A DNA stretch of 64,000 nucleotides, from contig JBAOKB010000146.1 in assembly GCA_037044905.1 (NCBI GenBank), forward strand, positions 1-64,000, in the 5' to 3' direction. This stretch comes from Hortaea werneckii. Lineage: Eukaryota > Ascomycota > Dothideomycetes > Mycosphaerellales > Teratosphaeriaceae. Of the stretch, positions 1 to 10,621 are shown piece by piece (the first letter of the stretch is position 1; each line of letters starts with the position of its first letter). The position numbers and the translations under genes are program-made. Under the pieces are notes generated by a model. The model made no database searches. It saw nothing but the letters and a program-made list of their open reading frames with translations, and had not been told where the DNA came from.

Positions 1-623
1 CAATACTGAGCGTTGTGATCCACCTTGGTCTCCTCGGACTGTACGCCGCGAGCCTGAAGTTCCAGTCAACTCCCGACATGAGTGACCCCGCCCATCCTTC
101 ACCCGGCCTGCCTTGGTATCTGAGCAAAGGGTGCAGCTATGCGACCAAGGGCAATCATGGCTATTGCATGCAGGCACGAGCTGTGTTTGCTATGACTTGC
201 GTCATGGTGTAAGTCAGACATGCTATCCCATAACTGTTACGAATACTGACCGCAGGCAGCGCTCTTTTCTCCATTTACGTCTTGTTCTCCTGCTACTCGC
301 TGATTGCGACCGACACCGAGCGTGCCGAACGAGAGGAGTCGCGCCAATCGGACATCGAGATGAAGAAGGTTCTATCCTACAGCCCAGATGCAGAGCTATC
401 GCAGGAAGAGAAGTGGGAGCGTAACAGGCAGATCTTCTTGAATCTGCCAAAGACCCCGAATACGCCTGGTTACGGGATGAAAAACCCAATGACACCCAGG
501 ACAGTGGCTTTTACTCAGCTCAGTGGCGAGGCTGGGCAGGCGCCTATGAACTCGAGAGGGCCGACAGGCGGATTGAAGTTTAGAGAGCAGTATGGTGACA
601 GTAAGATGCCGGACGGTAGATGA
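1..623 (+). CDS. Multi-span membrane protein, 3' part (partial)
   Basis: The gene is cut by the left edge; the frame is open from base 3. Two exons fit, about 3-208 and 260-623, with a GTAAGT donor at 209 and an acceptor AG at 258-259. The visible part has a hydrophobic stretch at its start (VIHLGLLGLYAASL) and a second one that spans the splice junction (ARAVFAMTCVMV into ALFSIYVLFSCYSLIA). A hydrophilic cytosolic-type tail of about 110 residues follows and ends at the stop at 621-623. Two helices separated by a short Cys-containing loop resemble the second half of a four-helix MARVEL-like protein, but that is only a guess from topology. I do not recognise the family. The tail is rich in Pro, Thr and Asn and carries no motif I know. 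Confidence 0.6.
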
Positions 624-1160
624 TGAAATGCTTTTCATCGGGCGGCGAAATCATGTTAGTGGCAATTTAAGCCTCTCTGATGACCATCAATGATCAGTGT
701 CGTGGATGTATATACGCTCAATGGAAGTGAATGTCTCTTACGGAATGATTTTATTGTATAAAATCGGTCTTTTAAGCTTCACTTTTTGATTTTGAGTTTC
801 TCATGTTGTCTCACGACTGGCAGCTTATGAAGTGGGGCACTGTTTGAAGCCCAAATTTTGATGGCACGAGATCGACCGGACCACGCTTTGACTCCGACAC
901 GTTAGGACAACAATATTACGACCACCGCTCGATTTTTGGGGGTGACAAGGCAATTGTCCACCGCAACCACATTCCATTGCACGCAATCGTCTACGATACC
1001 GCGCTCGCCCGCAAACCCTTGACCCACCGCCGAACAATCATCCACCGAAACTGCCCACGATGCGGGCATGATCGCGTAAAGCGGATACGAAGGCACAGCA
1101 TGTGCGATTGCTGTGCAGATTGGTCTTAACAACAACAGTAACAAAAGCGAACACGTCAAG
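624..1160. other. Intergenic, upstream of LOS1
   Basis: No coding frame is supported here. An AT-rich patch with TTGTATAAAATC at about 753-764 is TATA-like but lies some 400 bases before the LOS1 start. The rest is the 3' flank of the membrane protein and the 5' flank of LOS1. Confidence 0.5.
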
Positions 1161-4100
1161 ATGGACACCCAGGTCGAGCAAGCAATCGAAATCGCTTTCG
1201 ACCCTCGAACCGAACAACAACTCAAGGCTCAGGCTTACGACTTTCTCAACCGTCTAAGAGTCGACCCGAATGGCTGGCAGGTCTGCCTTACACTCTTCAC
1301 ACGCACACCTTCTCCCTCGGAGGTAGTGAGGCTGGTGTGCCTGGAGATTGTCAATAATGCTGTGCAGACCGCTCAACTGGATCACCAGAGCTTGCTCTAC
1401 GTGAAAGAGAGCCTGCTGGGATATGTGCGGCAATGGTACACGCCGGGCTCCACCAACCTGGACGTGCCAGGGATGCAGAACAAGATCACCCAGACTGTGA
1501 CCTACCTCTTCACTCAGCTCTACACTTCGGATTGGCCGACTTTCTTCGACGACTTCCGTACACTTGCCGGCGAGCCGTCAGAACTGGGCGTTACAAACCC
1601 AGCCGCTACAGTCATGTACCTGAGGATCATCGGTTCAGTCCACGACGAGATTGCAGATCAGATGATCCCTCGCACGCCGGAAGAGCAGAAGAGACACAGT
1701 GATTTGAAGGACTTGATCAGGTCAAGAGACGTCAGCAAGATTGCGGTCACGTGGCAGGAGATACTCTCAAAATGGCGGCAGCTCGATCTGAGCATCACGG
1801 AGATGTGCTTGCGAACAATCGCGAAGTGGGTCAACTGGATCGATGTCAATCTCGTTCTGGATGGCACTGTACAGAACGCTCTGCTAGAGCTTGCTGGACA
1901 GCAGGGCAGCTTCCAATCGGATAGCAAGGAGGCCAAAGCACGTGATGCAGCGATCGATACATTTACGGAGACCGTGGGCAAGAAGATGTTGCCGAACGAC
2001 AAGGTGGAGCTGATCAAGTACCTCAACTTGGGCTCGATTGTGGGACAGCTGATTGCGACGCCTGCGCTGTCCCAAATGCGGAACACACCGCAGTATGATA
2101 CCGACCTGGCAGAGACCGTGGCGAAGCTGGTGAACAACGTCATGTTTGACATTGTCAGGGTTTTGGACTCAGATAGCGTGGATGCTAGCACACAGAGCAA
2201 GGCCGATGAGCTACGGCAGACATTCATGCCGTTCTTGCTTCGCTTCTTCTCGGATGAGTACGATGAAATCTGCTCGGCAGTCATCCCCTCGCTCACCGAT
2301 CTCCTAACTATGCTAAGACGCAATGTCAAATCGAAGGGAGCGGCCCCTTCGCAATACAGCGACATGCTCCAGCCCATATTAGATGCGATCATTGCGAAGA
2401 TGAAGTACGACGAGACAGCAGAGTGGGGCGAGGAAGACGATGTGGAAGATGAGGCGGAATTCCAGGAGCTTCGGAAACGTCTGCATGTCCTGCAACAGAC
2501 CGTGGCCGCGATTGACGAGCAGCTCTACATTGACACGTTGACTCGCGTTGTTGCGGATACATTCTCGCAACTCGGATCGAACGAGCTCTCTTGGCAGGAA
2601 TTGGACTTGGCCATGCACGAGATGTATCTGTTCGGCGAGCTGGCTGTAAGAAACAGTGGCTTATACTCCAAGAGTGTGCCTTCTTCAGTCGCATCAGAAA
2701 GGCTCCTCCAGATGATGGCGAAGATGGTCGAATCAGGACTGGCAGCGCATCCTCATCCGGCGATCCAGTTGCAGTTCATGGATATTGTTGTACGATACGT
2801 CCAGTACTTCGAGCACAACCCGGAAAGCGTACCCAAGGTGCTGGAGAGCTTTGTGACTTTTGCTCACCACGAGAACAGCCGGATCCGTCTGCGCGCCTGG
2901 TACCTTTTCCAGCGTTTCGTTCGCCACCTCAGGGCACAACTTGGGGATTTCGCCCAGAACATCGTGCAGGCTATCGGTGACTTGCTGGCAATCAAGGCGG
3001 AGCTGCCGGAAGACAGAGATGAAGATGATATCTCGTCGGAGGACAATGGCCAGTCTGTTGATGCGACTTTCACGAGCCAGCTGTTCCTCTTCGAGACTGT
3101 CGGCGTTGTGGCTTCTACGACTGCTGTGCCCGTGGACACCAAGGTGGCTATCGCCAAATCTGTCATCGAACCTTTATCGGGTGACCTCCACCAGCATCTA
3201 TCATCGGCTAAGAATGGAGATGCCAGGGCCATCTTGCAGGTGCACCACATCATCATGGCATTTGGCAGCTTAGCCTACGGCTTTTCTGACTGGATGCCTG
3301 GAACAAAGTCAGGTGGACCACCTGAACCTGAGGTCTCTGCAGAATTCCTCAAAGCGAGCGAGGCAATCCTGGCTGCTCTGGAGGCCGTCAAGCAGTCATT
3401 CGATGTCAGGAACGCCGCCCGCAATGCTTTCTCGAGGTACCTTGGCGTCCTCGGATCTCAAGTCCTGCCCCAGCTGCCGCGATGGATCGACGGACTGCTC
3501 TCCACCGCATCTTCCAACGACGAGATGGCCATGTTCCTACGCACCCTCGGTCAGGTCGTCTACGGCTTCAAAGCCGAAATCTACGATATCCTCGATCAAC
3601 TGCTCTCGCCACTCCTGCAGCAAGTCTTCGCCGGGCTATCGCAGCCCACAGCCGGCACAGACGATGAGATCCAGCTTCGCGAGCTCAAACAGCAGTACCT
3701 CAACTTCATCCTTGTCATCCTGAACAACGACCTGGCGGCCGTCCTGATCAGCCCCTCCAACCAAGGCACCTTCGACGCGTACCTCAGCACCCTAACCCGC
3801 TTCTCCTGCGACCCCTCCGACCCCCAATCCGCCCGCCTCGCCTTCTCCGCCCTCATGCGCATGGCCTCCATCTGGGGCGGGCCGGACATCGCAGTCGGCT
3901 CCACCGACACCCCCGCCCCCGCCATGCCGGGCTTCGACAGCTTCATGCTGACCCAGTTCGCCCCGCTCCCCTGGGCCTTGCTCTCCGCGCCCGGCTTCAA
4001 CCCCGGCGACGCCCAGATGCGCAGCGTGCTGCAGGAGGCGGGGAGTCTGCAGTACATCATGCTCCGCAAAGCGGGCGCCGCTTACTCCGAGCAGCTGCAG

Positions 4101-4226
4101 AACGAGTTAAGGAATCTTGGCGCTGGCGACGATGCGGTTCAGTCGTATATGACTAGTATCGCGGGCAATGACCTCATCGCTTTCCGGAAATTCTTTGCGG
4201 GCTTCGTGCAGCAGGCTAAGAGGTAG
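1161..4226 (+). CDS. LOS1: Exportin-T (tRNA exportin, LOS1-like)
   Basis: An intronless frame of 1021 residues. The open frame runs further upstream from a GTG at 1113, but the ATG at 1161 (AAGATGGACACCC) gives the expected N-terminus. The protein is an all-helical HEAT-repeat karyopherin: the start (FLNRLRVDPNGW, then LVCLEIVNNAV) matches the Xpo1/importin-beta-like N-terminal domain of exportin-T, and the length is normal for the family. Exportin-T binds mature tRNA together with Ran-GTP in the nucleus and carries it through the nuclear pore. In yeast the gene is not essential and links tRNA supply to nutrient signalling. An acidic loop (EEDDVEDEAEF) lies near residue 430, and another (EDRDEDDISSED) near residue 620. 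Reading frame and codon use are regular throughout. It converges with the P450 gene downstream. Confidence 0.93.
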   Translation: MDTQVEQAIEIAFDPRTEQQLKAQAYDFLNRLRVDPNGWQVCLTLFTRTPSPSEVVRLVCLEIVNNAVQTAQLDHQSLLYVKESLLGYVRQWYTPGSTNLDVPGMQNKITQTVTYLFTQLYTSDWPTFFDDFRTLAGEPSELGVTNPAATVMYLRIIGSVHDEIADQMIPRTPEEQKRHSDLKDLIRSRDVSKIAVTWQEILSKWRQLDLSITEMCLRTIAKWVNWIDVNLVLDGTVQNALLELAGQQGSFQSDSKEAKARDAAIDTFTETVGKKMLPNDKVELIKYLNLGSIVGQLIATPALSQMRNTPQYDTDLAETVAKLVNNVMFDIVRVLDSDSVDASTQSKADELRQTFMPFLLRFFSDEYDEICSAVIPSLTDLLTMLRRNVKSKGAAPSQYSDMLQPILDAIIAKMKYDETAEWGEEDDVEDEAEFQELRKRLHVLQQTVAAIDEQLYIDTLTRVVADTFSQLGSNELSWQELDLAMHEMYLFGELAVRNSGLYSKSVPSSVASERLLQMMAKMVESGLAAHPHPAIQLQFMDIVVRYVQYFEHNPESVPKVLESFVTFAHHENSRIRLRAWYLFQRFVRHLRAQLGDFAQNIVQAIGDLLAIKAELPEDRDEDDISSEDNGQSVDATFTSQLFLFETVGVVASTTAVPVDTKVAIAKSVIEPLSGDLHQHLSSAKNGDARAILQVHHIIMAFGSLAYGFSDWMPGTKSGGPPEPEVSAEFLKASEAILAALEAVKQSFDVRNAARNAFSRYLGVLGSQVLPQLPRWIDGLLSTASSNDEMAMFLRTLGQVVYGFKAEIYDILDQLLSPLLQQVFAGLSQPTAGTDDEIQLRELKQQYLNFILVILNNDLAAVLISPSNQGTFDAYLSTLTRFSCDPSDPQSARLAFSALMRMASIWGGPDIAVGSTDTPAPAMPGFDSFMLTQFAPLPWALLSAPGFNPGDAQMRSVLQEAGSLQYIMLRKAGAAYSEQLQNELRNLGAGDDAVQSYMTSIAGNDLIAFRKFFAGFVQQAKR

Positions 4227-4652
4227 AGTGGGACAGAGGACACTTGGGGAAAGGATTTATGGAGGGAAGTTTTTTTGGGACCGTTGGCGTTGATGTGCTC
4301 GAGGGGGCTTTTTCAAGACCTGTCGGGGGGGCGTAGGGGTGAGGCGGACACAGGCGGTGGCTGGTGTGGGTGGTAAGGGGGAAGAGAGAGAGAGAGAGAG
4401 AGAGAGACTAGAAAGAAGGCCAAAAAAAGATACCCATCAAATCATATCAATTTCATCTAGAATTTCCCGTTGGGGGCTCATTTCCAGTCGTCATCATGAT
4501 ACTCGTCCTATTGCTAATGAAACTGGTGCACAGCGAGGCAAGGTAGGAAACCACGAGGAGGGAAAAAAAGCCCCCTCCTCTCCATCATGTTCATGGGCCC
4601 CTGTTCCCAGTCCTGCCCCGCCAACCCGCTTCCTTCCCCAAACCAATCTAAA
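4227..4652. other. Convergent intergenic region with GA microsatellite
   Basis: 3' flanks of LOS1 (+) and the P450 (-). It contains a GA dinucleotide run of about 26 bases near 4382-4408 and purine-rich stretches. No gene is seen. Confidence 0.6.
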
Positions 4653-6397
4653 TCATGCCCTCTCCCCACCACACGCCTCAAACCTCCCAAATACCTCCCG
4701 CTCCGCCTCATCATACTCCCGTCGAATCGTCGCCTCCCTCTCCCTCCCCCGAACCTCGAAATTTGCCTCAAAGTCTTTTGCACAGACGAGAAAACCCGCC
4801 GAATACCCCGTCCGCGGATCCAGATCCAGATCCGCGGGTCGTCCCATCTTGTCTTCCTTCCCCGGCAGGATGTTATACCCCCAGAGCAACTTCGCCATAG
4901 CGAGGAAAAGATTCCGCTCCGCGAGGTGGGCTCCGGGACAGAAACGTCGTCCCGCACCGTAGCCGTAGTGGTCTCTCTTCTCCCAGGACCCGTTCGCCAG
5001 CTCTGTCGCGAGGGTTGTTGGCGTGGTGGAGGCGTAGTGGTCCGGGTCGAAGGTCTCCGGGTTGCGGAACCGAGTGGAGTCGTGGTGGATGCCCCATGCG
5101 TTTAGGATTATCGTTGTTCCTTTGGGGAGGAGGTATTGGGGGGGTTTTTCTGATGGTGATGATGATGATGGGGAGGTTGAGATCCAGTCGTCTTCGGCGA
5201 GGGCGTGCGGGAAAGCAAGCGGTGTGACGGGACGCCAGCGCATGGTTTCTTTCACGCATTGCGCGATGTAGGGGAGGCGGGGGAAGTCTTGCCAGGTTGG
5301 GCTGCGGTCGGGGCCGACGACGCTGTCGATTTGGATTTGGGCTTTGCGTTGGATGTCCGGGTGCGCGGCCATGGCGTGCACGAAGGCCGTGATGATCGAG
5401 GCCGATGTGTCGCTGCCGCCTTCGGTGGCGGTGCCGCCCATGAAGTAGAGTTCGTGGTCGCTGAAAGTGAGGCCTTCCGGGCGTTTTTCGTTTTCGGCGG
5501 TGTCGAGGACTTTGTCTATGAAGGAGCCGCGGTTTCCGATGCGATTTCGTCGGAGGCGGATGTCGTGTAGGAAGTCCGCGTAGAGGTTGTTCATCTCGTT
5601 GCGGACGTGGGTCGCGCGGTCGATCCAGTTCGTGAAGACCTTTTGTGGGAGCCAGTGTAGGAAGGGATAGATGTCTACGGGAGGTGTGGCGCCGGTTTCC
5701 ATGACTTTGGACCACACTTCCATTACGTCGTATAGTCTAGAATCGAGAATGTCAGCAGTTTGAAAGGTTACTCTGCCATATCCCTTCTACAAGTGTGCGA
5801 TCATGCGAACCTGTGCATGTGTCTTGTATGCGCAGTAGGCGTACGGACACCCCAGACTAAGCTCATAGTGATACTGTTGCTGTACCGCTTCGGATGCAGC
5901 ATATGCTGCCCAGGCTCAACGAGATAGTCCCTCAACATCTGCCTAGCTTCAGCCTCTTGCACTTTGATATGTTTGGTTTCGACCATCTTCTCCATGAAAT
6001 GGGAGTGGAAAAGCTTCCTTGTCTCGCGCCATTGATTGCCATAGTCCATGAGCAGGATGTGATCGCCACCTGCAATTAGATTAGCGACGTAGGATTTGGG
6101 TCGCTCGGCATACTTGGAGCTCTTCTTGTCGAGGAGCTGTTTGACAAGGCGAGGATCCGTGATGACTGCTGCGGTGCCTGTGCCTAATTTCAAGGTATAG
6201 ATCCCACCATACTGACGCGCCCACTTTGTGAATTGGAAATGCACGCCCTGTTTGGGGATCTGGTGGAGGTTTCCTAGAACTGGTAGGGTGGGTGGGCCGG
6301 GTGGCAATCTTCTATCGCGCCGACCTGTGTTGTAGAGGAAGTATACGACAGCGGCTAGTAGGAGGCCACCAAGGAGCGCAGACAGATGAGAAGACAT
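4653..6397 (-). CDS. Cytochrome P450 monooxygenase, membrane-anchored
   Basis: Two exons, 5811-6397 and 4653-5736, with a 74-base intron (donor GTTCGC, acceptor TAG), give 556 residues. The N-terminus has a membrane anchor (LLGGLLLAAVVYFLY) followed by the proline hinge PPGPPTLPVLGN. The class hallmarks are present in order: the I-helix with EGGSDTSAS near residue 298, the ExxR motif in KETMRWRP near 356, and the haem-binding loop GYGAGRRFCPGAH near 455 with the cysteine ligand. It is therefore likely an active, ER-bound microsomal haem monooxygenase that needs a P450 reductase. The overall pattern (PPVDIYPFLHWLP, WGVRTP) is that of fungal P450s acting in secondary metabolism or xenobiotic oxidation, but I cannot assign a CYP family or substrate. 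No synthase or other cluster gene sits beside it. Confidence 0.92.
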
Positions 6398-7587
6398 GGC
6401 TTTCAGTCTCTGAGAGTGGTGGTCATGCCAAGTGTGTGATGTGAAGCGACAGAGCACAGAAGACCATGACGGACACCTATCTCACCTACCTACATCTATA
6501 GCTGCTGTTCCAGCTGCATGCATGTACGCGTTGCGGAAGAGCTCTTCAGCTCCTCATTGAGACGTTGGAGGATGCGGGGAAGAGGTCAGCAAGCCGTGGA
6601 TGACTACGGCATATCCGACCAGATATTGCTGTCAAAAACGTCGAACGCTGCTTACAATGGTCGAGGCTGAAACTGCATGGCAAGCGATACATGACATGGT
6701 ATTTCCACGCCTTGGTATCAAGATGGGTGCGTGTGGATGTCTGCGAAGCTTGCTTGACTCCTTGACCAGTGGCCAGCGCAATGAGAGATGATGCCTCCGA
6801 GTCACGGACGGGTCGAGTGTTCGAGATGGTCGATATGAAGCAGTTGAATCTCACCGTGTTGAATAACGGCGACGGTATCCTGCTGTGGTTGCAGATACAG
6901 GAGTAAATCTGGACGTACCGTACCTACATAGTATGTACCATGTATATATACCCAGGTACTATGTAGGTACTGTACTACTACATACCTAGGTAGTATGTAA
7001 TGCAAACCGCACGTGGGATCGTGTCCAGTTCGAGAGATTAAGTTTCGGCGGCCAGAGGTGAGGGGGCAGCATCGGTATCGGGTCCTCTGCTCGCCATCGA
7101 CCCCCTTTTTGCCGCACGCGTATTGCACGCGTTCAAGCTCATCAGGGCCCAACACATCCCTGCTAATCATCACCACCCTTTCTTCATCCTCGTCCGTCAT
7201 CCATACTGTACTACGAAGAGAAAGCCTCGGGATGCATCCATCTTGAATGCTTCGTTGACCCAGCCCAAGCAATGTAAGTCGCCCCATTTCCACTGACAAA
7301 CCCTTTCACTTCAGCCGAAGAAACAAGGCGGAGCGCTTCCGTCTCACCACCAAACCCCCCCCCCCTGGAACATTGCTACGCAACCAACCCGAATAGTCGT
7401 TTCAAAACCCACCCGACGCTTGGACACATCCAAACACATGATTAATACATCATCTGTCCTTGCGCTTCCCCATTATTATTGTTATTAATACTCATATCGT
7501 TTGTGCATGCAAGGCGCACATTGCTACTGCTCATCGGAGCTCGTCGAGTAAGGGTCACCAACTAACAAAGCATTCGGGGAAACAGCT
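6398..7587. other. Divergent intergenic region with palindromic repeats
   Basis: Shared 5' flank of the P450 (-) and the disordered protein (+). No convincing gene is seen. A GTAAGT at 7272 with TTCAG near 7313 could be a 5' UTR intron of the downstream gene. A C-run and AT-rich repeats are present. Confidence 0.5.
6920..6992. repeat. Inverted repeat and TACCTAGGTA palindrome
   Basis: Bases 6920-6933 (GTACCTACATAGTA) are the exact reverse complement of 6957-6970, a 14-bp stem with a 23-base loop that holds TATATATA. Just after it lies the perfect 10-bp palindrome TACCTAGGTA (6983-6992). The element sits between two divergent genes and could extrude as a cruciform or serve as a binding site. 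The function is unknown. Confidence 0.7.
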
Positions 7588-9633
7588 ATGTCGACCGAAC
7601 GCTCCTCCTCCGCTGTTCGCAACCTTCGTTCCATCTTCGAAAACAAAGGCAGCGACAGCTCCCCCGACGGACGAGGCCGCTCAACAAGTGGTCTTTCCAG
7701 CGAAGCATCCAACAGCAGCCGACCGACATCGAGAATACGTGCCAACTTTGTCTCGGTCGAACCTCCCAAGATGTCTGCATTGGCCCCGGAAGAAGGCGTT
7801 GGCAAGGGAAGCGCCGAGGGGAAGCGCGAGAGCACTGCCGATATCAGAAGAGGAAGCTTCACCGCCAACACCGACGAGGAGGCATTGGCCTTGAAGGAGA
7901 CCGTGTCGGAGGAAGTACACAGAAGAGAAGAGGAGAGCAAAGTCGCGCAGCCGATACCAGAAGCGGCAGTGGAGTCTTCAGCCCAAACATCAGCGCAGAC
8001 CTCCGGCGCAGGCACGCCTCAGATGCAGGCCACCCACGACACTGATGTGCAGCCCGTAGCTGTAGATCCATCGCCGGAGCAGGAAACCAAAGTCAAAGAA
8101 GATAAAGAGCCTGCAAACCCAGACAAGCCCACGACAGCTGCAGAGGAAGAGCCAGTCGAGATGAGACCGGCGGAACCTGCGAATGAAGAGGCTGTCAGTG
8201 GTGGTCAAGCCTTGCCGCCGGTGACAGAGGATCTCAGACATAGCGAGATGCCGGAGAGCGCTGCAGCTCCACCGGCAGCAGTGGAGACGCCGGAGCAAAA
8301 GGCGCCTGAAGCGCAGGCTACTGCGACAAAGGCTGCACCGACCGAGGCGCCTGCGAATGAGGCCCCTTCTACAGAGTCAGTGCCTACAGGCCCACTGGCC
8401 ACAGAACCTCCCGTCAATGAGGCCCCGGCGACAGCTCAATTGGACAAGGCTGCTCAGTCTGCCAAGAAGCCGGAGGCGAAGGAGACTGCAAGTGCAAAAT
8501 CCCCTTCTACCGCCGCGAAAGCCTCGCCCAAACCAACGCAATCCGCTCCTACCGCTAGATCATCGACTGGAGGGTCCAGATCACCCGCAGCAACCAGAAA
8601 GCAGGCTCCGGCGCCTTCGGAAGCACCAAAACAGAAGCAGCCGGTGAAAAAGCCGAGCCGTACTTCTCTGACGGCGCCTACTGCTTCATCTATGTCCAAA
8701 GCGCACAGTACCGACCGCACTAGTTCCACCTCGAGCAAGCCTTCAACCGCTGCTAAGCCGGAAGCCAGTAAACCAAAGACGACGAAGCCGATCGACTTGC
8801 CCTCGCGCCTGACGGCACCCACAGCATCTTCTCGAGCAAAGCATGAGCCGGAGTCGGCACAGGCACCAGCTCCTCGTCCGAGCGCCACAACCAGCAAGCC
8901 CTCCGCTGCTCCCAAGCCAAAGCCAAAGCCAACGCCAACCACCTCCTCCGCCAGACCGACACCTCGCTCATCGCTAGCACCAAGCCAGCGGCCAGAATCA
9001 CGGACTTCGGCGACGTCCGCCCCACCGAAAAAGCCTGCTCCCGCGGATGGCAGTTTCCTGGAGCGCATGATGCGACCCACCGCCGCCTCGGCCAACAAGT
9101 CCCACGACAAGCACGACAAGACGGAGGTGAAGAGTCCGCCCCGACCGAGCAAGACCACAGCAGCCCCATCCAAGCCCAAACCCAACGGTCAGGCGAAGAA
9201 ACCCGCACCGGGTACGGCAACAGGTGTCCCGACAAAACCCAGCTCAAGACCCAGCACAGCCAAGTCCGCGGGCTCGGAGAAGGCTTCTAGCCTCCTTTCT
9301 TCCGCCGACGCTGCACCAGCAGCAGCTGAACAAACCAACGGTTCCCACGAATTCACGCCTGCGCCGGAACCGCAGCAAGCAGCCAAACCCATCCTATCTC
9401 ACGAGCCCTCTGCCGCCGCTGTCGCTGCGACCGAGTCTCGTCCCGTCGAGCACCAGAACCATCAGCAACCGCAGCAATCGGGTCTCGAGACCCCGCCTAC
9501 GGGGCTGAGCAATGGCGCTGCTGCTTCTTCGCTGCCGCAGGAGCAGGAGCAGGAGCAGGAGAAGTCTCAGCAAAAGGAAACTAGTACTACGCTGGAGGCG
9601 ACGCCTGCTGCTATTGGGGAGGAACTTCGGTAG
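7588..9633 (+). CDS. Large disordered Ala/Pro/Ser/Lys-rich protein
   Basis: A single frame of 681 residues from a good ATG. Only the first 60 residues look conserved in style (VRNLRSIFENK, then SRPTSRIRANFVSVE). This is a pattern I associate with a family of uncharacterised filamentous-fungal proteins, but I cannot give it a function. The remainder is low complexity and dominated by Ala, Pro, Thr, Ser and Lys with no hydrophobic core, so it is predicted to be disordered. A short motif recurs three times: SLTAPTASSMSK near residue 362, RLTAPTASSRAK near 406 and MMRPTAASANKS near 492. A GAGCAG repeat encodes an EQEQEQE tract near the C-terminus. No signal peptide or membrane segment is seen. 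It is a real gene by frame length and codon regularity; the role is unknown. Confidence 0.75.
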   Translation: MSTERSSSAVRNLRSIFENKGSDSSPDGRGRSTSGLSSEASNSSRPTSRIRANFVSVEPPKMSALAPEEGVGKGSAEGKRESTADIRRGSFTANTDEEALALKETVSEEVHRREEESKVAQPIPEAAVESSAQTSAQTSGAGTPQMQATHDTDVQPVAVDPSPEQETKVKEDKEPANPDKPTTAAEEEPVEMRPAEPANEEAVSGGQALPPVTEDLRHSEMPESAAAPPAAVETPEQKAPEAQATATKAAPTEAPANEAPSTESVPTGPLATEPPVNEAPATAQLDKAAQSAKKPEAKETASAKSPSTAAKASPKPTQSAPTARSSTGGSRSPAATRKQAPAPSEAPKQKQPVKKPSRTSLTAPTASSMSKAHSTDRTSSTSSKPSTAAKPEASKPKTTKPIDLPSRLTAPTASSRAKHEPESAQAPAPRPSATTSKPSAAPKPKPKPTPTTSSARPTPRSSLAPSQRPESRTSATSAPPKKPAPADGSFLERMMRPTAASANKSHDKHDKTEVKSPPRPSKTTAAPSKPKPNGQAKKPAPGTATGVPTKPSSRPSTAKSAGSEKASSLLSSADAAPAAAEQTNGSHEFTPAPEPQQAAKPILSHEPSAAAVAATESRPVEHQNHQQPQQSGLETPPTGLSNGAAASSLPQEQEQEQEKSQQKETSTTLEATPAAIGEELR

Positions 9634-10621
9634 GCGCCTTGAGTGAGAGGGTCTGGGCGTGCTAGTCTTGTGGAGATTCGGCTGTGCGATTCTAGAGTCT
9701 ATGGGTGGAGATTCTTCCTTTCCGGAGTCTCTTGTCGTTTTCTTGTCGTTTCTTGTTGTTGTGGTGGTGGTATAGGCGGGAAGGAGTGGTGCGTGTGTGG
9801 TGGTGAGGAGGAGGAAGAGGAGGGGGAGGAGGAGGAAGGAGGATTTCCGAAGTGCATTCTTGTGGAGGACAGGTAGGGAAGGGAAGGAAGGGTGAGAGTC
9901 TGTTTGAAGTTCGTTTGTTTTCTGCAAGGCGTGCATGCATGCAAAGCGTTTTATACCAATTTTCCTTTTCGCAAGTGTGTTTTTTGGGGGGTTGGGCATG
10001 TTTTGGTTGTTCTGCTGTTGTTGCTGTTTGTTGTACATTGAGTGCGCGAGAGAGGCAGTAGTGTAGTCTTAACTTTTTTAAAATCTTGTAAAATGAAATG
10101 TAAATTCTATTACTTGAGGCGGAGGAATGGCCGTTTTTCTTGGATGAACGTTCTTTGGCTGAGGCTCTCTCCGGTTTTGGAAGGTGCGATGGGTGAGCCC
10201 GGAGGGCGAAAAGTGGGGCTTGTTTCAGGCAGCCGTCTTTTTTGGTGCGCTTCAGCTGCATCCTTCACTTCTGGATCTCGCGTTTGACGTTGAATTCTTC
10301 ATCATTGAACTCTTCCGAATACATACCACCGCGGCATAACAGCCTGCACTGAGATCTTTGCTGGATATCAACCTCGAGGTCTATTGAATCAGGCGGCCAC
10401 TCACTCCATTGCTCGCTGCAGGACACCAATCTCATCGTGTCTCGAACCAGGACGTCATTCGTTCTGGTAACAACCACCGGACACCGACCTAGCTGGGCGT
10501 CGTGTCTTCAATTCAAGCCGCCACTGACTCTCGAAATCACCAATACCTGGGTAGTGATCGATCTTCATCTTGCGCCGACACTGATCCAATCGATCACCGC
10601 GTCTGACGACAACCCGCAACA
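9634..10621. other. Intergenic, purine-rich 3' flank
   Basis: Contains a purine tract (GAGGAGGAGGAAGAGG and similar) near 9803-9843 and T/G-rich sequence to about 10040. No gene is supported. The part after 10300 is the 5' flank of the next gene. Confidence 0.5.

Noticed and set aside
1658..2392. 244-codon minus-strand frame within LOS1
   Set aside because: Antisense shadow of the conserved exportin frame.
4873..5715. 280-codon minus-strand frame overlapping the P450
   Set aside because: It is Arg/His/Pro-rich nonsense in another frame of the P450 exon; the P450 motifs are in the neighbouring frame.
6802..7299. 165-codon minus-strand frame upstream of the disordered protein
   Set aside because: It runs through the inverted repeat and has no domain-like content; composition is that of non-coding DNA.
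8454..9185. 243-codon minus-strand frame opposite the disordered protein
   Set aside because: It is a shadow of a strongly biased coding frame (Ala/Pro/Lys-rich codons read as Gly/Leu/Val on the other strand).
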